From: Planctomycetota bacterium
GTDB taxonomy: Bacteria > Planctomycetota > Planctomycetia > Gemmatales > Gemmataceae
Assembly (NCBI GenBank): GCA_021413735.1
Contig: JAIOPV010000025.1
Span: 1 to 46,618 of the forward strand
DNA: 46,618 nt
Direction: 5' to 3'
In this document: one piece after another, positions 23,769-31,895 of the stretch
How the letters are laid out: the number at the start of each line of letters is the position of its first letter
Numbering within the stretch: the stretch's first letter is position 1
Translations under genes and position numbers: made by a program
Notes under the pieces: model-generated
Database searches by the model: none
Seen by the model: only the letters and a program-made list of their open reading frames with translations
Told to the model about the DNA's origin: nothing

Positions 23769-24530
23769 TTAGGACGGCTTTCGTTGTGAAGCAATCCATA
23801 GTAGTTGTCGGGCGAGTCCGTGCAGCATCCGCACTTCCGCCGGGCTGGGCAATGACCGACCAATCAGTTGCCGCATCGCGTGCATGAGCGTGTCCTGTCG
23901 CGAGCCGAACAAGAAACCCACCGCCTGCAACCCTTCACGCAGATGCTCGAACATCCGCTCCTGATCCGCGTGCGATGACACGGTCGGTCCGGGTGCCGAC
24001 GAATTTCGCTGTTCGTTCACCCGAGCCGACCACGCTTGCCGGAGTTCGTAACAGCACACTGCCACGGCCTGCGCCAGATTCAACGACGAGAACTCCGCAT
24101 CCACCGGAATGTGAATCATCCCGTGACAGCGACCGATCTCCTCGTTCGATAAGCCGTGCGGTTCCGGGCCAAATACCAGCGCCACCGGGCCACGGTCGAT
24201 AGCACCAAGCAAGTGCGGCATCATCTCGGTTGGCGTGCCGATCATGCCGCGTCGCACGACGCCAGCCGTGAGCGCCGACGTCGCCAGCGTGAACACGCAA
24301 TCCGAGAGGGCATCGCCAAGTTCCGGCACAACGCGAGCCGAATCAAGCACCGGCAATCCGTGCGTGGCAAGCCGACGAGCCTCGGTATCGGTGACCTTTG
24401 CGTAAGGCGCGACCAGCACGAGATCGGTCAGCCCGAAGTTTCGCATGACGCGAGCCGTCGAGCCGAGATTCCCAGCGTAATGCGGACGCACGAGAACGAC
24501 ACGACAGCGAGTGAGAATGGTGTCCGACAT
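23769..24530 (-). CDS. TrmJ-like SpoU-family RNA 2'-O-methyltransferase
   Basis: 253 residues. The N-terminal SPOUT domain begins CRVVLVRPHYAGNLGSTARVMRNFG (motif 1 with N and R typical for the TrmJ/LasT group), then ALVFGPEPHGLSNEEIGRCH (motif 2) and FSSLNLAQAVAVCCYELRQAW (motif 3, the knot that holds S-adenosylmethionine). The C-terminal helical part (MFEHLREGLQAVGFL, LIGRSLPSPAEVRMLHGLARQLLWI) corresponds to the TrmJ dimer extension. TrmJ methylates the ribose of nucleotide 32 in the tRNA anticodon loop, so, with queG next to it (both act on anticodon loops), a tRNA modification role is likely, though the exact target is inferred. Confidence 0.9.
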   Translation of the reverse strand: MSDTILTRCRVVLVRPHYAGNLGSTARVMRNFGLTDLVLVAPYAKVTDTEARRLATHGLPVLDSARVVPELGDALSDCVFTLATSALTAGVVRRGMIGTPTEMMPHLLGAIDRGPVALVFGPEPHGLSNEEIGRCHGMIHIPVDAEFSSLNLAQAVAVCCYELRQAWSARVNEQRNSSAPGPTVSSHADQERMFEHLREGLQAVGFLFGSRQDTLMHAMRQLIGRSLPSPAEVRMLHGLARQLLWIASQRKPS

Positions 24531-24658
24531 CCCGCCATCTTAGCAAACCGATCTTTCGCCTCTCACAGGGTTCTTACTTGTTCGGGGCTGCTGGGCGTGG
24601 TATTCACAGAGTGCTTCTCCATTTCTCCACACCACGAGCCTTTCCTGGCGAGACGTTT

Positions 24659-25093
24659 GTGTCAACCCGCAGACAACCTTATTTTGGAGTGATTCTGACC
24701 TTGCTGCTGTGCGTTACCGGCTGCGGGGGGAACATCGCGGTCGAGGGCAACGTCACTTTCAAGGGTGAACCCGTCAAGGAAGGTGCAATTTCGTTTGAAG
24801 CACCCGACGGTTCTTCTCCGACCTTTGGGGGACGCATCGAGAACGGCAGTTACAAGATTCTCGACCTGCCAGCACAAGTGGAAGGGCAACGTGTTGTGCG
24901 AATCACTGCGAGCCGCAAGACCGGCCGTTTGCTCCCCGCTGGCTCACCGTTTCCACCCGGCACCATGACCGAAGAGGTTGAACCCGTGCCGGCCCGTTAC
25001 AACCAAAAAAGCACTACGATCGTTGAACTCCGGAAAGGGGTTCTGAATCGATTCGATTTTACGTTGGAGTCCGATTCCCCCGCGAAGCCCTAA
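24659..25093 (+). CDS. Lipoprotein with carboxypeptidase-regulatory-like fold, partner of DUF1559 gene
   Basis: 144 residues from GTG 24659. This start is preferred because it gives a basic start followed by YFGVILTLLLCVTGC, a lipoprotein signal with lipobox cysteine. The mature domain is NIAVEGNVTFKGEPVKEGAISFEAPDG, IENGSYKILDLPAQ, VEPVPARYNQKSTTIVELRKG and FDFTLE, which is strikingly parallel to the lipoprotein at 13726-14121 (VTGTVQMNGRPLESGTITFTAPDG, NGSYSLQSLP, IPVKYNNNST, FDFKLE). The two are clearly paralogues. The gene ends 13 bases before a DUF1559 gene on the same strand; here the order is lipoprotein first, the reverse of the other two pairs. Function unknown. Confidence 0.8.
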   Translation: MSTRRQPYFGVILTLLLCVTGCGGNIAVEGNVTFKGEPVKEGAISFEAPDGSSPTFGGRIENGSYKILDLPAQVEGQRVVRITASRKTGRLLPAGSPFPPGTMTEEVEPVPARYNQKSTTIVELRKGVLNRFDFTLESDSPAKP

Positions 25094-25106
25094 TTCGGAG
25101 ATTCGC

Positions 25107-26018
25107 ATGTCCCGCTTCGTTCCGATCCGCCGAGGGTTCACGCTCATCGAACTTTTGGTAGTCATCGCCATCATCGCCGTCCTGATTGGACTGCTCCTCC
25201 CCGCTGTCCAGAAAGTTCGGGAGGCCGCCTCTCGCATGAAATGCAGCAATAACCTCAAGCAACTCGGGATCGGATTGCACGGCTATCACGTCGTGTATGA
25301 GCGATTCCCACCCGGATACAACTACAACGGCACCACAGACATCTCCGAAGCCACCTGGCTGTTCTTCCTGCTTCCTTATGTCGAGCAACAGGCCCTGTAC
25401 GACAAGGCCAACCTGAGCCTTTGCTTCGGGCAGCAACCGAACGCCAACGGCGTCATTTCCGCGAATATGTTGCCGGTGTATTCGTGCCCGTCCGACGTTC
25501 CCGGCAACCTTGCGCTGCTCTACTACGGCAAAGGGAACTACGCGGCGAACGGCGGCATCGGGCCGATGACCTCGAACTTCACTTCGCCGCTCGGGTCGAT
25601 CACGACGCCTGGTGTGTTCCTCGCCAACGGGCGGTTGGGTATCAAAGACATCACCGATGGCACCAGCAACACGACGGCAGCGTCCGAGGTTCTGAAAGCT
25701 CCAGGCGACGACTTCCGCGGCGTGATGTACTACCCCGAAGGCCCGATCTACCAGCACAATCGGACCCCCAACACGTCCACGCCCGACGATTTCCGAACAT
25801 CGAGCTGCGTCTCAACGGTGAAGGCGCCCTGCGTGGGCACTTACACCGCGTACAATAATCGAGCCGTGATTATGTCTGCTCGTAGCAATCACACGGGCGG
25901 CGTCAACGTCGCGCTCTGCGATGGAAGCCTTCGCTTCGTGACGAACGGAATCAGCCAAACAACGTGGCAGGCAGCAGGCACAATTGGCCTGGGTGAGCCA
26001 ATGGGTTCGGACTGGTAG
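25107..26018 (+). CDS. DUF1559 protein with type IV pilin-like N-terminus
   Basis: 303 residues. MSRFVPIRRG|FTLIELLVVIAIIAVLIG is a prepilin-type leader and helix; LLPAVQKVREAASRMKCSNN and LHGYHVVYERFPPGYN follow; LGIKDITDGTSNTTAASE is the conserved central strand region; HTGGVNVALCDGSLRFV near residue 268 is the H-x9-DG signature. GGAG lies eight bases before the ATG. The gene is the second of a pair with the preceding lipoprotein. The arrangement of three such pairs within 13 kb suggests local expansion of the unit. Confidence 0.93.
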   Translation: MSRFVPIRRGFTLIELLVVIAIIAVLIGLLLPAVQKVREAASRMKCSNNLKQLGIGLHGYHVVYERFPPGYNYNGTTDISEATWLFFLLPYVEQQALYDKANLSLCFGQQPNANGVISANMLPVYSCPSDVPGNLALLYYGKGNYAANGGIGPMTSNFTSPLGSITTPGVFLANGRLGIKDITDGTSNTTAASEVLKAPGDDFRGVMYYPEGPIYQHNRTPNTSTPDDFRTSSCVSTVKAPCVGTYTAYNNRAVIMSARSNHTGGVNVALCDGSLRFVTNGISQTTWQAAGTIGLGEPMGSDW

Positions 26019-26183
26019 GGTTGCGAGACGCGCCACCCCTAAGCGCGGTACAGTCGCACCCAGTTCCCCATCCCGATTCTGTTTCCGGACTTGTGTACGG
26101 CCCCATGCGGTTTACAATTACTCGTAGCTCCGCGAGAACACGATCTCGCATCCTCAACCTCATCAACACGCGGGGTTGCCGAA

Positions 26184-27773
26184 ATGGCTGCTCACCTGAC
26201 TCTTGAAGAAGCCGCTGAGGTTCTCGGGATCTCCGCGGACGATTTCAAGAAGCGACTCAAGACCGACCCGCTTTTCAAATCCCTCGACCGGGGCAAGATC
26301 CGCGACGGAACATCGTTCCGATTCAAGGAACCCGCCGTCGCCGAACTCGCCCGTGAACTCGGAGCCGGTAGCGACCCTGGCAAGAACCGCGCCCTGGGTT
26401 CGCCGGCGACCCCGTCGAAGGGAACGCCGAAGGTGAAGCATGAGGAACCGCTGAAGCTCAGCAACGACGACGAAGACGACGTGTTCTCGCTCTCCAGCGA
26501 CGATTCCAAATCGTCTGGCCCGAAGACCAGCAAGTTCAAGCGGTCGGACCTGCCGCCCGTTCAAACGGAAGAGATCGCGATCGACTTCAGCGGTCCTGCG
26601 AGCGGCATCCACAAAGACGGCAGTTCCACGAAACTATCGGCCCCGCGATCCTCGACGAAGCTCAGCACGGAGACGTCGGGCAAGAATCTCGCGAAGAAGC
26701 CGCCGAAGCCACCTTCCGACGATAGCGAATTTGAACTGAGCCTCGACGGCGGCGACGACGCCTTTGAACTCAAATTGGGACCAGACGCGGGCGACGACGA
26801 AGACGACGCAATCGACCTCGGCGAGTTGCCGAAAGACGTGCCTGGGGGCAGTCGTGTCGGTCGCGGTGGCGAGAGCGGCATTCTCTCCCGCAAGCCAAAC
26901 GACACTGGCCGTTCACTCGAACGCAGCAAGTCGAAGGACAAAGACCCCAAGAGCGGGAAGAACCCCAAGAGCGGTTCGCTTCCGCCTCTCCCGACTGCGA
27001 CAGGCGGTGATGGGAGCGAGGCCGACGTCGATTTTGAACTCACGCTCGACGCCGGTGCTGGCGTCTCCTCAAGCCGTCTGGGAACTGGGTCGTCGAAGAG
27101 CAAGAAGAAACTCGTCACCGATTCGGACAGCGAGTTTGAACTCACGCTCGACGATTCCAGCACAGGCAGTCACGACCACGCAGTGCTCGATGACAGCGAG
27201 TCCGAGGGCAGCAAGGGCGACATCTTCGAGACCGATTTTGAGATTCCCCCGATGGATCCCTCGGGTTCCGAGGCTGTCGTCATGGACAGCACGGATACCG
27301 ACATCGAAGAAGTCAGCGACGAAAGTGGCGAGACCGACGAGACAGAACCGAGTTCGAGCGAGGTGGTTCTGCTGGAAGATGAGGACGAGGGCCCCAAACC
27401 GCGGGGCCGGTCGTCCAAGAAACTCCTCGACGAAGACGCGGATACGGGTGATGTCGATCTCGCGGATATGGATCTCGAAGTCGATGAGGAATCGGCAGCC
27501 GGGGCGTTGCGTGGTGTGCGTGATACCGGCGCCGACGAGGAAGAAGAGGAAGAAGAGCTCGCGGCGGCTGGTGCAGGCGTCTATCGGCCGGTCCCGTGGG
27601 GTATCGTCCCGTTGCTGTTCCTGCTTCCCGCATTCACGCTGACGTTGATCGGCGGGCTGATGGGCTTCGAGTTGTTGCAGACAATGTGGGGGTACCAACA
27701 GCCACGTAAACCCGGTGCGCCGTTGGTTCGGTCGGTCGCCCAACAGTTCGATATGGAACTGAAGGATCAGTGA
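26184..27773 (+). CDS. Acidic repeat-rich membrane protein with excisionase-like N-terminal domain
   Basis: 529 residues from ATG 26184. Residues 1-60 look like a small winged-helix/excisionase-like domain (HLTLEEAAEVLGISADDFKK, then GTSFRFKEPAVAELARELG). Residues ~65-470 are low-complexity and very acidic, rich in Asp, Ser, Glu and Lys. This part contains at least four copies of a short motif: DSEFELSLDGG, DAFELKLGPD, DVDFELTLDAG and DSEFELTLDDS. A stretch of glutamates (residues ~455-461) precedes the only membrane segment (PWGIVPLLFLLPAFTLTLIGGLMGFELL, ~470-500). The tail is short and lies beyond the membrane. It is therefore probably a membrane-tethered cytoplasmic protein with a long disordered arm. 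I know proteins of this plan from planctomycetes but not their role. Confidence 0.75.
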   Translation: MAAHLTLEEAAEVLGISADDFKKRLKTDPLFKSLDRGKIRDGTSFRFKEPAVAELARELGAGSDPGKNRALGSPATPSKGTPKVKHEEPLKLSNDDEDDVFSLSSDDSKSSGPKTSKFKRSDLPPVQTEEIAIDFSGPASGIHKDGSSTKLSAPRSSTKLSTETSGKNLAKKPPKPPSDDSEFELSLDGGDDAFELKLGPDAGDDEDDAIDLGELPKDVPGGSRVGRGGESGILSRKPNDTGRSLERSKSKDKDPKSGKNPKSGSLPPLPTATGGDGSEADVDFELTLDAGAGVSSSRLGTGSSKSKKKLVTDSDSEFELTLDDSSTGSHDHAVLDDSESEGSKGDIFETDFEIPPMDPSGSEAVVMDSTDTDIEEVSDESGETDETEPSSSEVVLLEDEDEGPKPRGRSSKKLLDEDADTGDVDLADMDLEVDEESAAGALRGVRDTGADEEEEEEELAAAGAGVYRPVPWGIVPLLFLLPAFTLTLIGGLMGFELLQTMWGYQQPRKPGAPLVRSVAQQFDMELKDQ

Positions 27774-27795
27774 CCGTTTGCTCGTGGTATCCAAC

Positions 27796-27844
27796 TTCGC
27801 CGCTTGCAGCGTTGCTCCTCAGTGCGACGCCGCAAGCGGCGAAA
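27796..27844. repeat. CGCCGCTTGCGGCG palindromic element between convergent genes
   Basis: TTCGCCGCTTGCAGCG (27796-27811) and CGCCGCAAGCGGCGAA (27829-27844) face each other as an inverted pair around a 17-base centre. The element fills the gap between the acidic protein gene and the next, convergent gene, whose stop codon (27846-27848) adjoins it exactly as at 12496. Confidence 0.85.
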
Positions 27845-27845
27845 C

Positions 27846-28406
27846 TCATTTCAATTGCGGGCCGAGTGCTTCGAGAAGTGACTGGATGAGTTTCTCGCTC
27901 TTCTCGGCACCATCCTTCACGTAGGTTACCCGAATCTTGAAGAAGTGATCCTTGTAGCCGGTGATGTAGGCTTCGCTGAATCGTGCCTCGGCTTCTTTGG
28001 GGCGTGCGATCTCGAACTTTCGTCGCAGTGCCGTTGGGGCATTCTTTCCTTCGCCGAGCCGAATGGTCTCTTCTTTGCCCACCTCCTTCACGGAAGTGTA
28101 CTGCCCGCGTTTCTTCAACTCTTCGATATCCGCAACCACCTGCTTCATCTCATCGCGAACGATATCCGATTTGGCTCCCGTGGGGATCGCGGCCAGCCCC
28201 TTGTCGTACACGTACACGCTGATGGTCAGCCCTGGAGTTGTGTAGGCAACCGAGTAGCCGAGGGCGGCTTCCGGATAGACGTGCGCTTTCTCGAAGGTAA
28301 GCCCTTTTACCTCGGGCCACGCGATTTTCGGACCGGGCAGTTTCGGCTCGTCGGCTGCGATTGTTGGCAGCGCGATCGCGACCAGCACGATCATGGGGCG
28401 GATCAT
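27846..28406 (-). CDS. Small exported protein of unknown function
   Basis: 186 residues from ATG 28404-28406. The signal peptide is MIRPMIVLVAIALPTIAA. The mature part reads PEAALGYSVAYTTPGLTISVYVYDKG, a strand-rich start, then a long helix (IVRDEMKQVVADIEELKKRG), further strands, YKDHFFKIRVTYVKDGAE and a final helix (KLIQSLLEALGPQL). The order strand-helix-strand-helix resembles small periplasmic single-domain proteins, but I do not recognise a family with a known role. The stop codon is immediately next to the palindromic element at 27796-27844. The gene is divergent from the elongation factor gene, with 259 bases between them. Confidence 0.72.
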   Translation of the reverse strand: MIRPMIVLVAIALPTIAADEPKLPGPKIAWPEVKGLTFEKAHVYPEAALGYSVAYTTPGLTISVYVYDKGLAAIPTGAKSDIVRDEMKQVVADIEELKKRGQYTSVKEVGKEETIRLGEGKNAPTALRRKFEIARPKEAEARFSEAYITGYKDHFFKIRVTYVKDGAEKSEKLIQSLLEALGPQLK

Positions 28407-28665
28407 TTTGTGAACCTCGGGAAGTGAAGAAATCAGAAAAGAGAATACCACTTCGCGAAGTTCGCGTCACTCGTCATCCAACCTTCACACTCGGTCGGGC
28501 TGGACGGTTTGTTCCTCTGCGATACGATATAGTATTGGTCCGTCTGCCGCTGAATCCAATCGTCGGCTGGCGCGTCTAACTCATACCGCCGCCCCACAGT
28601 GGGAGCGGCGGTGTGGTTCGTGTCACCCCCCTGGAAGGAGCCGGTGCTACCCCGGTCCGAAGACG

Positions 28666-30828
28666 ATGACGCTCGACAAAGTACGCAACATCGGGATCAT
28701 GGCGCACGTTGATGCTGGCAAAACCACCACAACGGAGCGGATTCTGTACTACAGCGGAACCAAGCACAAAGTCGGCGACGTCGACGACGGAGACACCACG
28801 ACCGACTTCGACCCACTCGAACGTCAGAAGGGTATCACGATCAACTCGGCGGCCGTGTCGGTCGACTGGAAGGATCGCGAAGATCACGACATCGCCATCA
28901 ACATCATCGACACACCTGGGCACGTCGACTTCACGGCCGAAGTCGAACGATCGCTGCGTGTCCTTGATGGTGCGGTCGGCGTGTTCTGCGCCAAGGGTGG
29001 CGTTGAAGTGCAGTCGGGCACGGTTTGGCGGCAGGCAGCCAAGTACAAGGTTCCCCGCATCGCCTACGTGAACAAGCTCGACCGCATGGGCGCGGACTTC
29101 TGGGGCTGCGTCGAACAGATGAAGACCAAGCTGGGGGCAACCCCGGTCGTGGTCACGCTTCCTGCTGGTCAGGACTCGGCGCTTGAGGGCATCATCGACC
29201 TGATTACGATGAAGCTCATCACGCGTGACACGACCGACAAGACGAACCGCAAGTTCTTCGTCACCGACGTGCCGGAGAAGTACCTCGCGGAAGCGAAGAC
29301 ACGCCGTGAGCAAATGCTCGACGGCGTCTCGGCTGCGTCCGACGAGATCACGGAACTCATCCTTGACGGCAAGGAAGTGTCGGACACTCTGATTCGCAAG
29401 GCGCTCCGCAAGGGGACGCTGGAGAACATCTTCACGCCGGTGCATTGCGGTAGCAGCAAGCACTTCCACGGTGTCCAGCAACTGCTCGACCTCGTGGTGG
29501 ATTGCATGCCGAGTCCGCTCGACCGCCCCCCGGTGGACGGCATCAACCCGAAGACCAAGGATGCGGTCAAGCGCAAGCCGGACGTAACCGAGCCGATGAG
29601 TGCGCTGGCGTTCAAGACGGTTGCCGAGGTCAACGGCGACCTCGTGTACATCCGCGTTTATTCCGGCGAGATGAAGCCGGGCGAAACGTACACGAACACG
29701 ACCAACGGCAAGAAGGAACGCATCGCGCGGTTCTACCGCATGATGGGTGACAAGCGGATCTCGCTCGAAAAGGCAGGTCCGGGCGACATCGTCGCGGCAA
29801 TGGGTTTGTCGGAAACGTACACGGGTAACACCTTGTCCGACCCCGATCAGCCGGTCGCGCTTGAAGCGATTCAGTTCCCGAAGCCGGTCGTTGCTCAGGC
29901 GCTCACGTTCAGCAAGACGCTGGACAGCGGCAAGGTTGGCGAGGCGCTCAACCGTCTGGTGCGAGACGACCCCACGTTGAAGACGCACACGGACGACGAA
30001 ACGAAGGACACCATCCTTTCGGGGATGGGCGAGTTGCACCTGGAAATCAGCGTCGAGAAACTGAAGCGCGCCGTTGGCGTGTCGCAGGACGACGTGAAGT
30101 CGATCACCCTGGGCAAGCCGCGAGTCGCGTATCGTCAGTGCCTCGCTCGGCCGGTGGACTTCGAGTACAAGTTCTCGAAGCAAACCGGCGGTCGCGGTAA
30201 GTTCGCCGTGATCTCGGTGAAGTACACCCCACTGACCCCTGAGCAGATCGCGGAGAAGGTTGCCGAGATCGAGGAACTGAACGATCCGAAGATCAAGCCG
30301 GACCCGAACAGCGTGTATTTCGTGAACGCGATTACGCAGGGGACGATCTCGAAAGAGTACATCCCAAGCGTTGAGGAAGGTCTCCGGGAGGAAGCGAAGA
30401 AGGGGTACAAATACCCGTTCCCATTCGTGGACCTGGAGTTCACCCTCCACTTCGGAAAGATGCACGACGTGGACTCATCGCAGGATGCGTTCTACTTGTG
30501 CGCTCGTGAAGCGTTCCGAACCGCACAGGAAAAGGCGGGCATCGAGTTGCGTGAGCCGATCATGAAGATCGTGGTGGTTTCGCCGAAGGACTACCAGGGT
30601 CAGATTTCCGGCAACATCAGCAGCAAGCGTGGGCTGATCGAGGAAACGAGCGAGGACAAGGGCATCGCTCAAGTTGTGGCGAAGGTGCCGTTGGCGAACC
30701 TGTTCGGGTATACCAATGACCTTCGCAGTGCGACGAAGGGCCAGGCAAGTTTCTCGATGGAGTTCAGCCATTATGCTCAGGTTCCGGTCGAACTGGCCGA
30801 CCTGCCGAAGCCAGACGCGAAGAAGTGA
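28666..30828 (+). CDS. fusA: Translation elongation factor G
   Basis: 720 residues. The G domain has the P-loop AHVDAGKTTTTERIL, switch I RQKGITINSAA, DTPGHVDFTAEVERSLRVLDG and NKLDRMGADFWG. Domain II follows near residue 310, domain III has SGMGELHLEI, domain IV has GGRGKFAVISVKY and GTISKEYIPSVEEGL, and domain V has ISGNISSKRGLIEE and FGYTNDLRSATKGQASFSMEF. EF-G drives ribosomal translocation with GTP. The switch I stretch (VGDVDDGDTTTDFDPLERQKG) is unlike the E. coli form (which has MDWMEQEQERG). Planctomycetes encode several EF-G paralogues, so this may be a second form rather than the main one; no rpsL, rpsG or tuf lies next to it, which supports that view. A clear terminator follows. 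Confidence 0.95.
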   Translation: MTLDKVRNIGIMAHVDAGKTTTTERILYYSGTKHKVGDVDDGDTTTDFDPLERQKGITINSAAVSVDWKDREDHDIAINIIDTPGHVDFTAEVERSLRVLDGAVGVFCAKGGVEVQSGTVWRQAAKYKVPRIAYVNKLDRMGADFWGCVEQMKTKLGATPVVVTLPAGQDSALEGIIDLITMKLITRDTTDKTNRKFFVTDVPEKYLAEAKTRREQMLDGVSAASDEITELILDGKEVSDTLIRKALRKGTLENIFTPVHCGSSKHFHGVQQLLDLVVDCMPSPLDRPPVDGINPKTKDAVKRKPDVTEPMSALAFKTVAEVNGDLVYIRVYSGEMKPGETYTNTTNGKKERIARFYRMMGDKRISLEKAGPGDIVAAMGLSETYTGNTLSDPDQPVALEAIQFPKPVVAQALTFSKTLDSGKVGEALNRLVRDDPTLKTHTDDETKDTILSGMGELHLEISVEKLKRAVGVSQDDVKSITLGKPRVAYRQCLARPVDFEYKFSKQTGGRGKFAVISVKYTPLTPEQIAEKVAEIEELNDPKIKPDPNSVYFVNAITQGTISKEYIPSVEEGLREEAKKGYKYPFPFVDLEFTLHFGKMHDVDSSQDAFYLCAREAFRTAQEKAGIELREPIMKIVVVSPKDYQGQISGNISSKRGLIEETSEDKGIAQVVAKVPLANLFGYTNDLRSATKGQASFSMEFSHYAQVPVELADLPKPDAKK

Positions 30829-30878
30829 CAGGCGAGCGGCGGGTGTGAACCCGCTGGTCAGCTAAACGATAACCAACG

Positions 30879-30908
30879 AACCGGAGGCTTTCGAGCCCCC
30901 GGTTTTTT
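30879..30908 (+). terminator. Rho-independent terminator after fusA
   Basis: AACCGGAGGCT pairs with AGCCCCCGGTT (one bulged base) around a TTCG-type tetraloop and runs into TTTTTT (30903-30908). The stem begins 50 bases after the fusA stop and should end the transcript before pyrF. Confidence 0.9.
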
Positions 30909-31007
30909 CGTGCAGCCTGACAAGGTTGCGACGCGATGCGCAGACGAGTACAGTTCAAGCTACAACCTCTTCGCTGGTGACGGCGTTGGTTCATGGAGTT
31001 GTTTCGC

Positions 31008-31895
31008 ATGTCGTTTTCAGATCGTCTCGCCGAAGCTGTTCGCCGCAAGGGGCCGCTCTGCGTCGGCATCGACCCACGCTGGGAATCGCTGCCGAAATCC
31101 ATCCGCGAAGCTCCGTTGCCGCACCCGACGACCGCTCGCTTGCAGGCCGTCGCGGAACACACCGCCACATTCTGCGTGAAGGTTCTCGAACTCGTCGCGC
31201 CGTTTGCCGGCGTCGTGAAACCGCAGTCCGCGTTCTTCGAGCTGCTCGGGAAGTGGGGGATGCACGCTCAGGAAGCCGTGCTGAATCGCGCGAAGGAGAT
31301 GGGCTTCGTCACCATCCTCGACGCCAAACGCGGCGACATCGCCAGCACCGCCACCGCTTACGCCGATGCCGCGTTCGAAGGTTGCAAGATCGACGGCGAA
31401 ACCTTCCCGGTGTGGGGCGCTGACTCGCTCACGATCAACCCGTATCTCGGGCGTGATGCCGTGGAGCCGTTCCTCGTCGCGGCGAAGGCGGCCGAACGTG
31501 GCGTTTTCGTTCTCGTGCGGACCAGTAACGCGGGCTCAGGGCTGTTCCAGGATTTGAACTGCGACGGCAAGCCACTGTATCGACACGTCGCGGCAGCGGT
31601 CGCCGAGTGGAACAAGCCGACTATCGGAGCTTGCGGACTGGGCGATGTCGGTGCGGTCGTTGGCGCAACGCATCCGCGAGAACTGGCGGAACTGCGGGCC
31701 GAGTTGCCGAACGTGTGGTTCCTCGTGCCCGGCTACGGCGCTCAAGGCGGAACCGCGGCTGATGTTCGAGCCGGCTTCAGGTCGGATGGACTTGGAGCGG
31801 TGGTCAACAGTTCGCGTGGCGTGACGTTCCCGTTTCACCCGGACGATCCCGATTGGGAAGCGAAGACTCGAAGCGAATGTGTTTATCGCGGATGA
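31008..31895 (+). CDS. pyrF: Orotidine 5'-phosphate decarboxylase (type 2)
   Basis: 295 residues from ATG 31008, with GGAG nine bases upstream; a GTG/ATG 15 bases earlier is less likely. The enzyme converts OMP to UMP, the last step of pyrimidine synthesis. The diagnostic pieces are PLCVGIDPRWESLP at the N-terminus, VVKPQSAFFE, the catalytic FVTILDAKRGDIASTATAYA (lysine and aspartates of the DxKxxDI motif near residues 104-110), and the phosphate-binding end FLVPGYGAQGGTAADV with NSSRGVTF. The length near 295 and the ASTATAYADAAF phrase indicate the longer type 2 form typical for actinobacteria and planctomycetes. The last 92 bases overlap the end of the convergent gene at 31804-32430. Confidence 0.96.
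   Translation: MSFSDRLAEAVRRKGPLCVGIDPRWESLPKSIREAPLPHPTTARLQAVAEHTATFCVKVLELVAPFAGVVKPQSAFFELLGKWGMHAQEAVLNRAKEMGFVTILDAKRGDIASTATAYADAAFEGCKIDGETFPVWGADSLTINPYLGRDAVEPFLVAAKAAERGVFVLVRTSNAGSGLFQDLNCDGKPLYRHVAAAVAEWNKPTIGACGLGDVGAVVGATHPRELAELRAELPNVWFLVPGYGAQGGTAADVRAGFRSDGLGAVVNSSRGVTFPFHPDDPDWEAKTRSECVYRG

Noticed and set aside
28576-30465. 629-codon frame on the minus strand opposite fusA
   Set aside because: Antisense to a clear elongation factor G; composition (Arg/Val/Leu/His rich, no motif) is that of a shadow frame.
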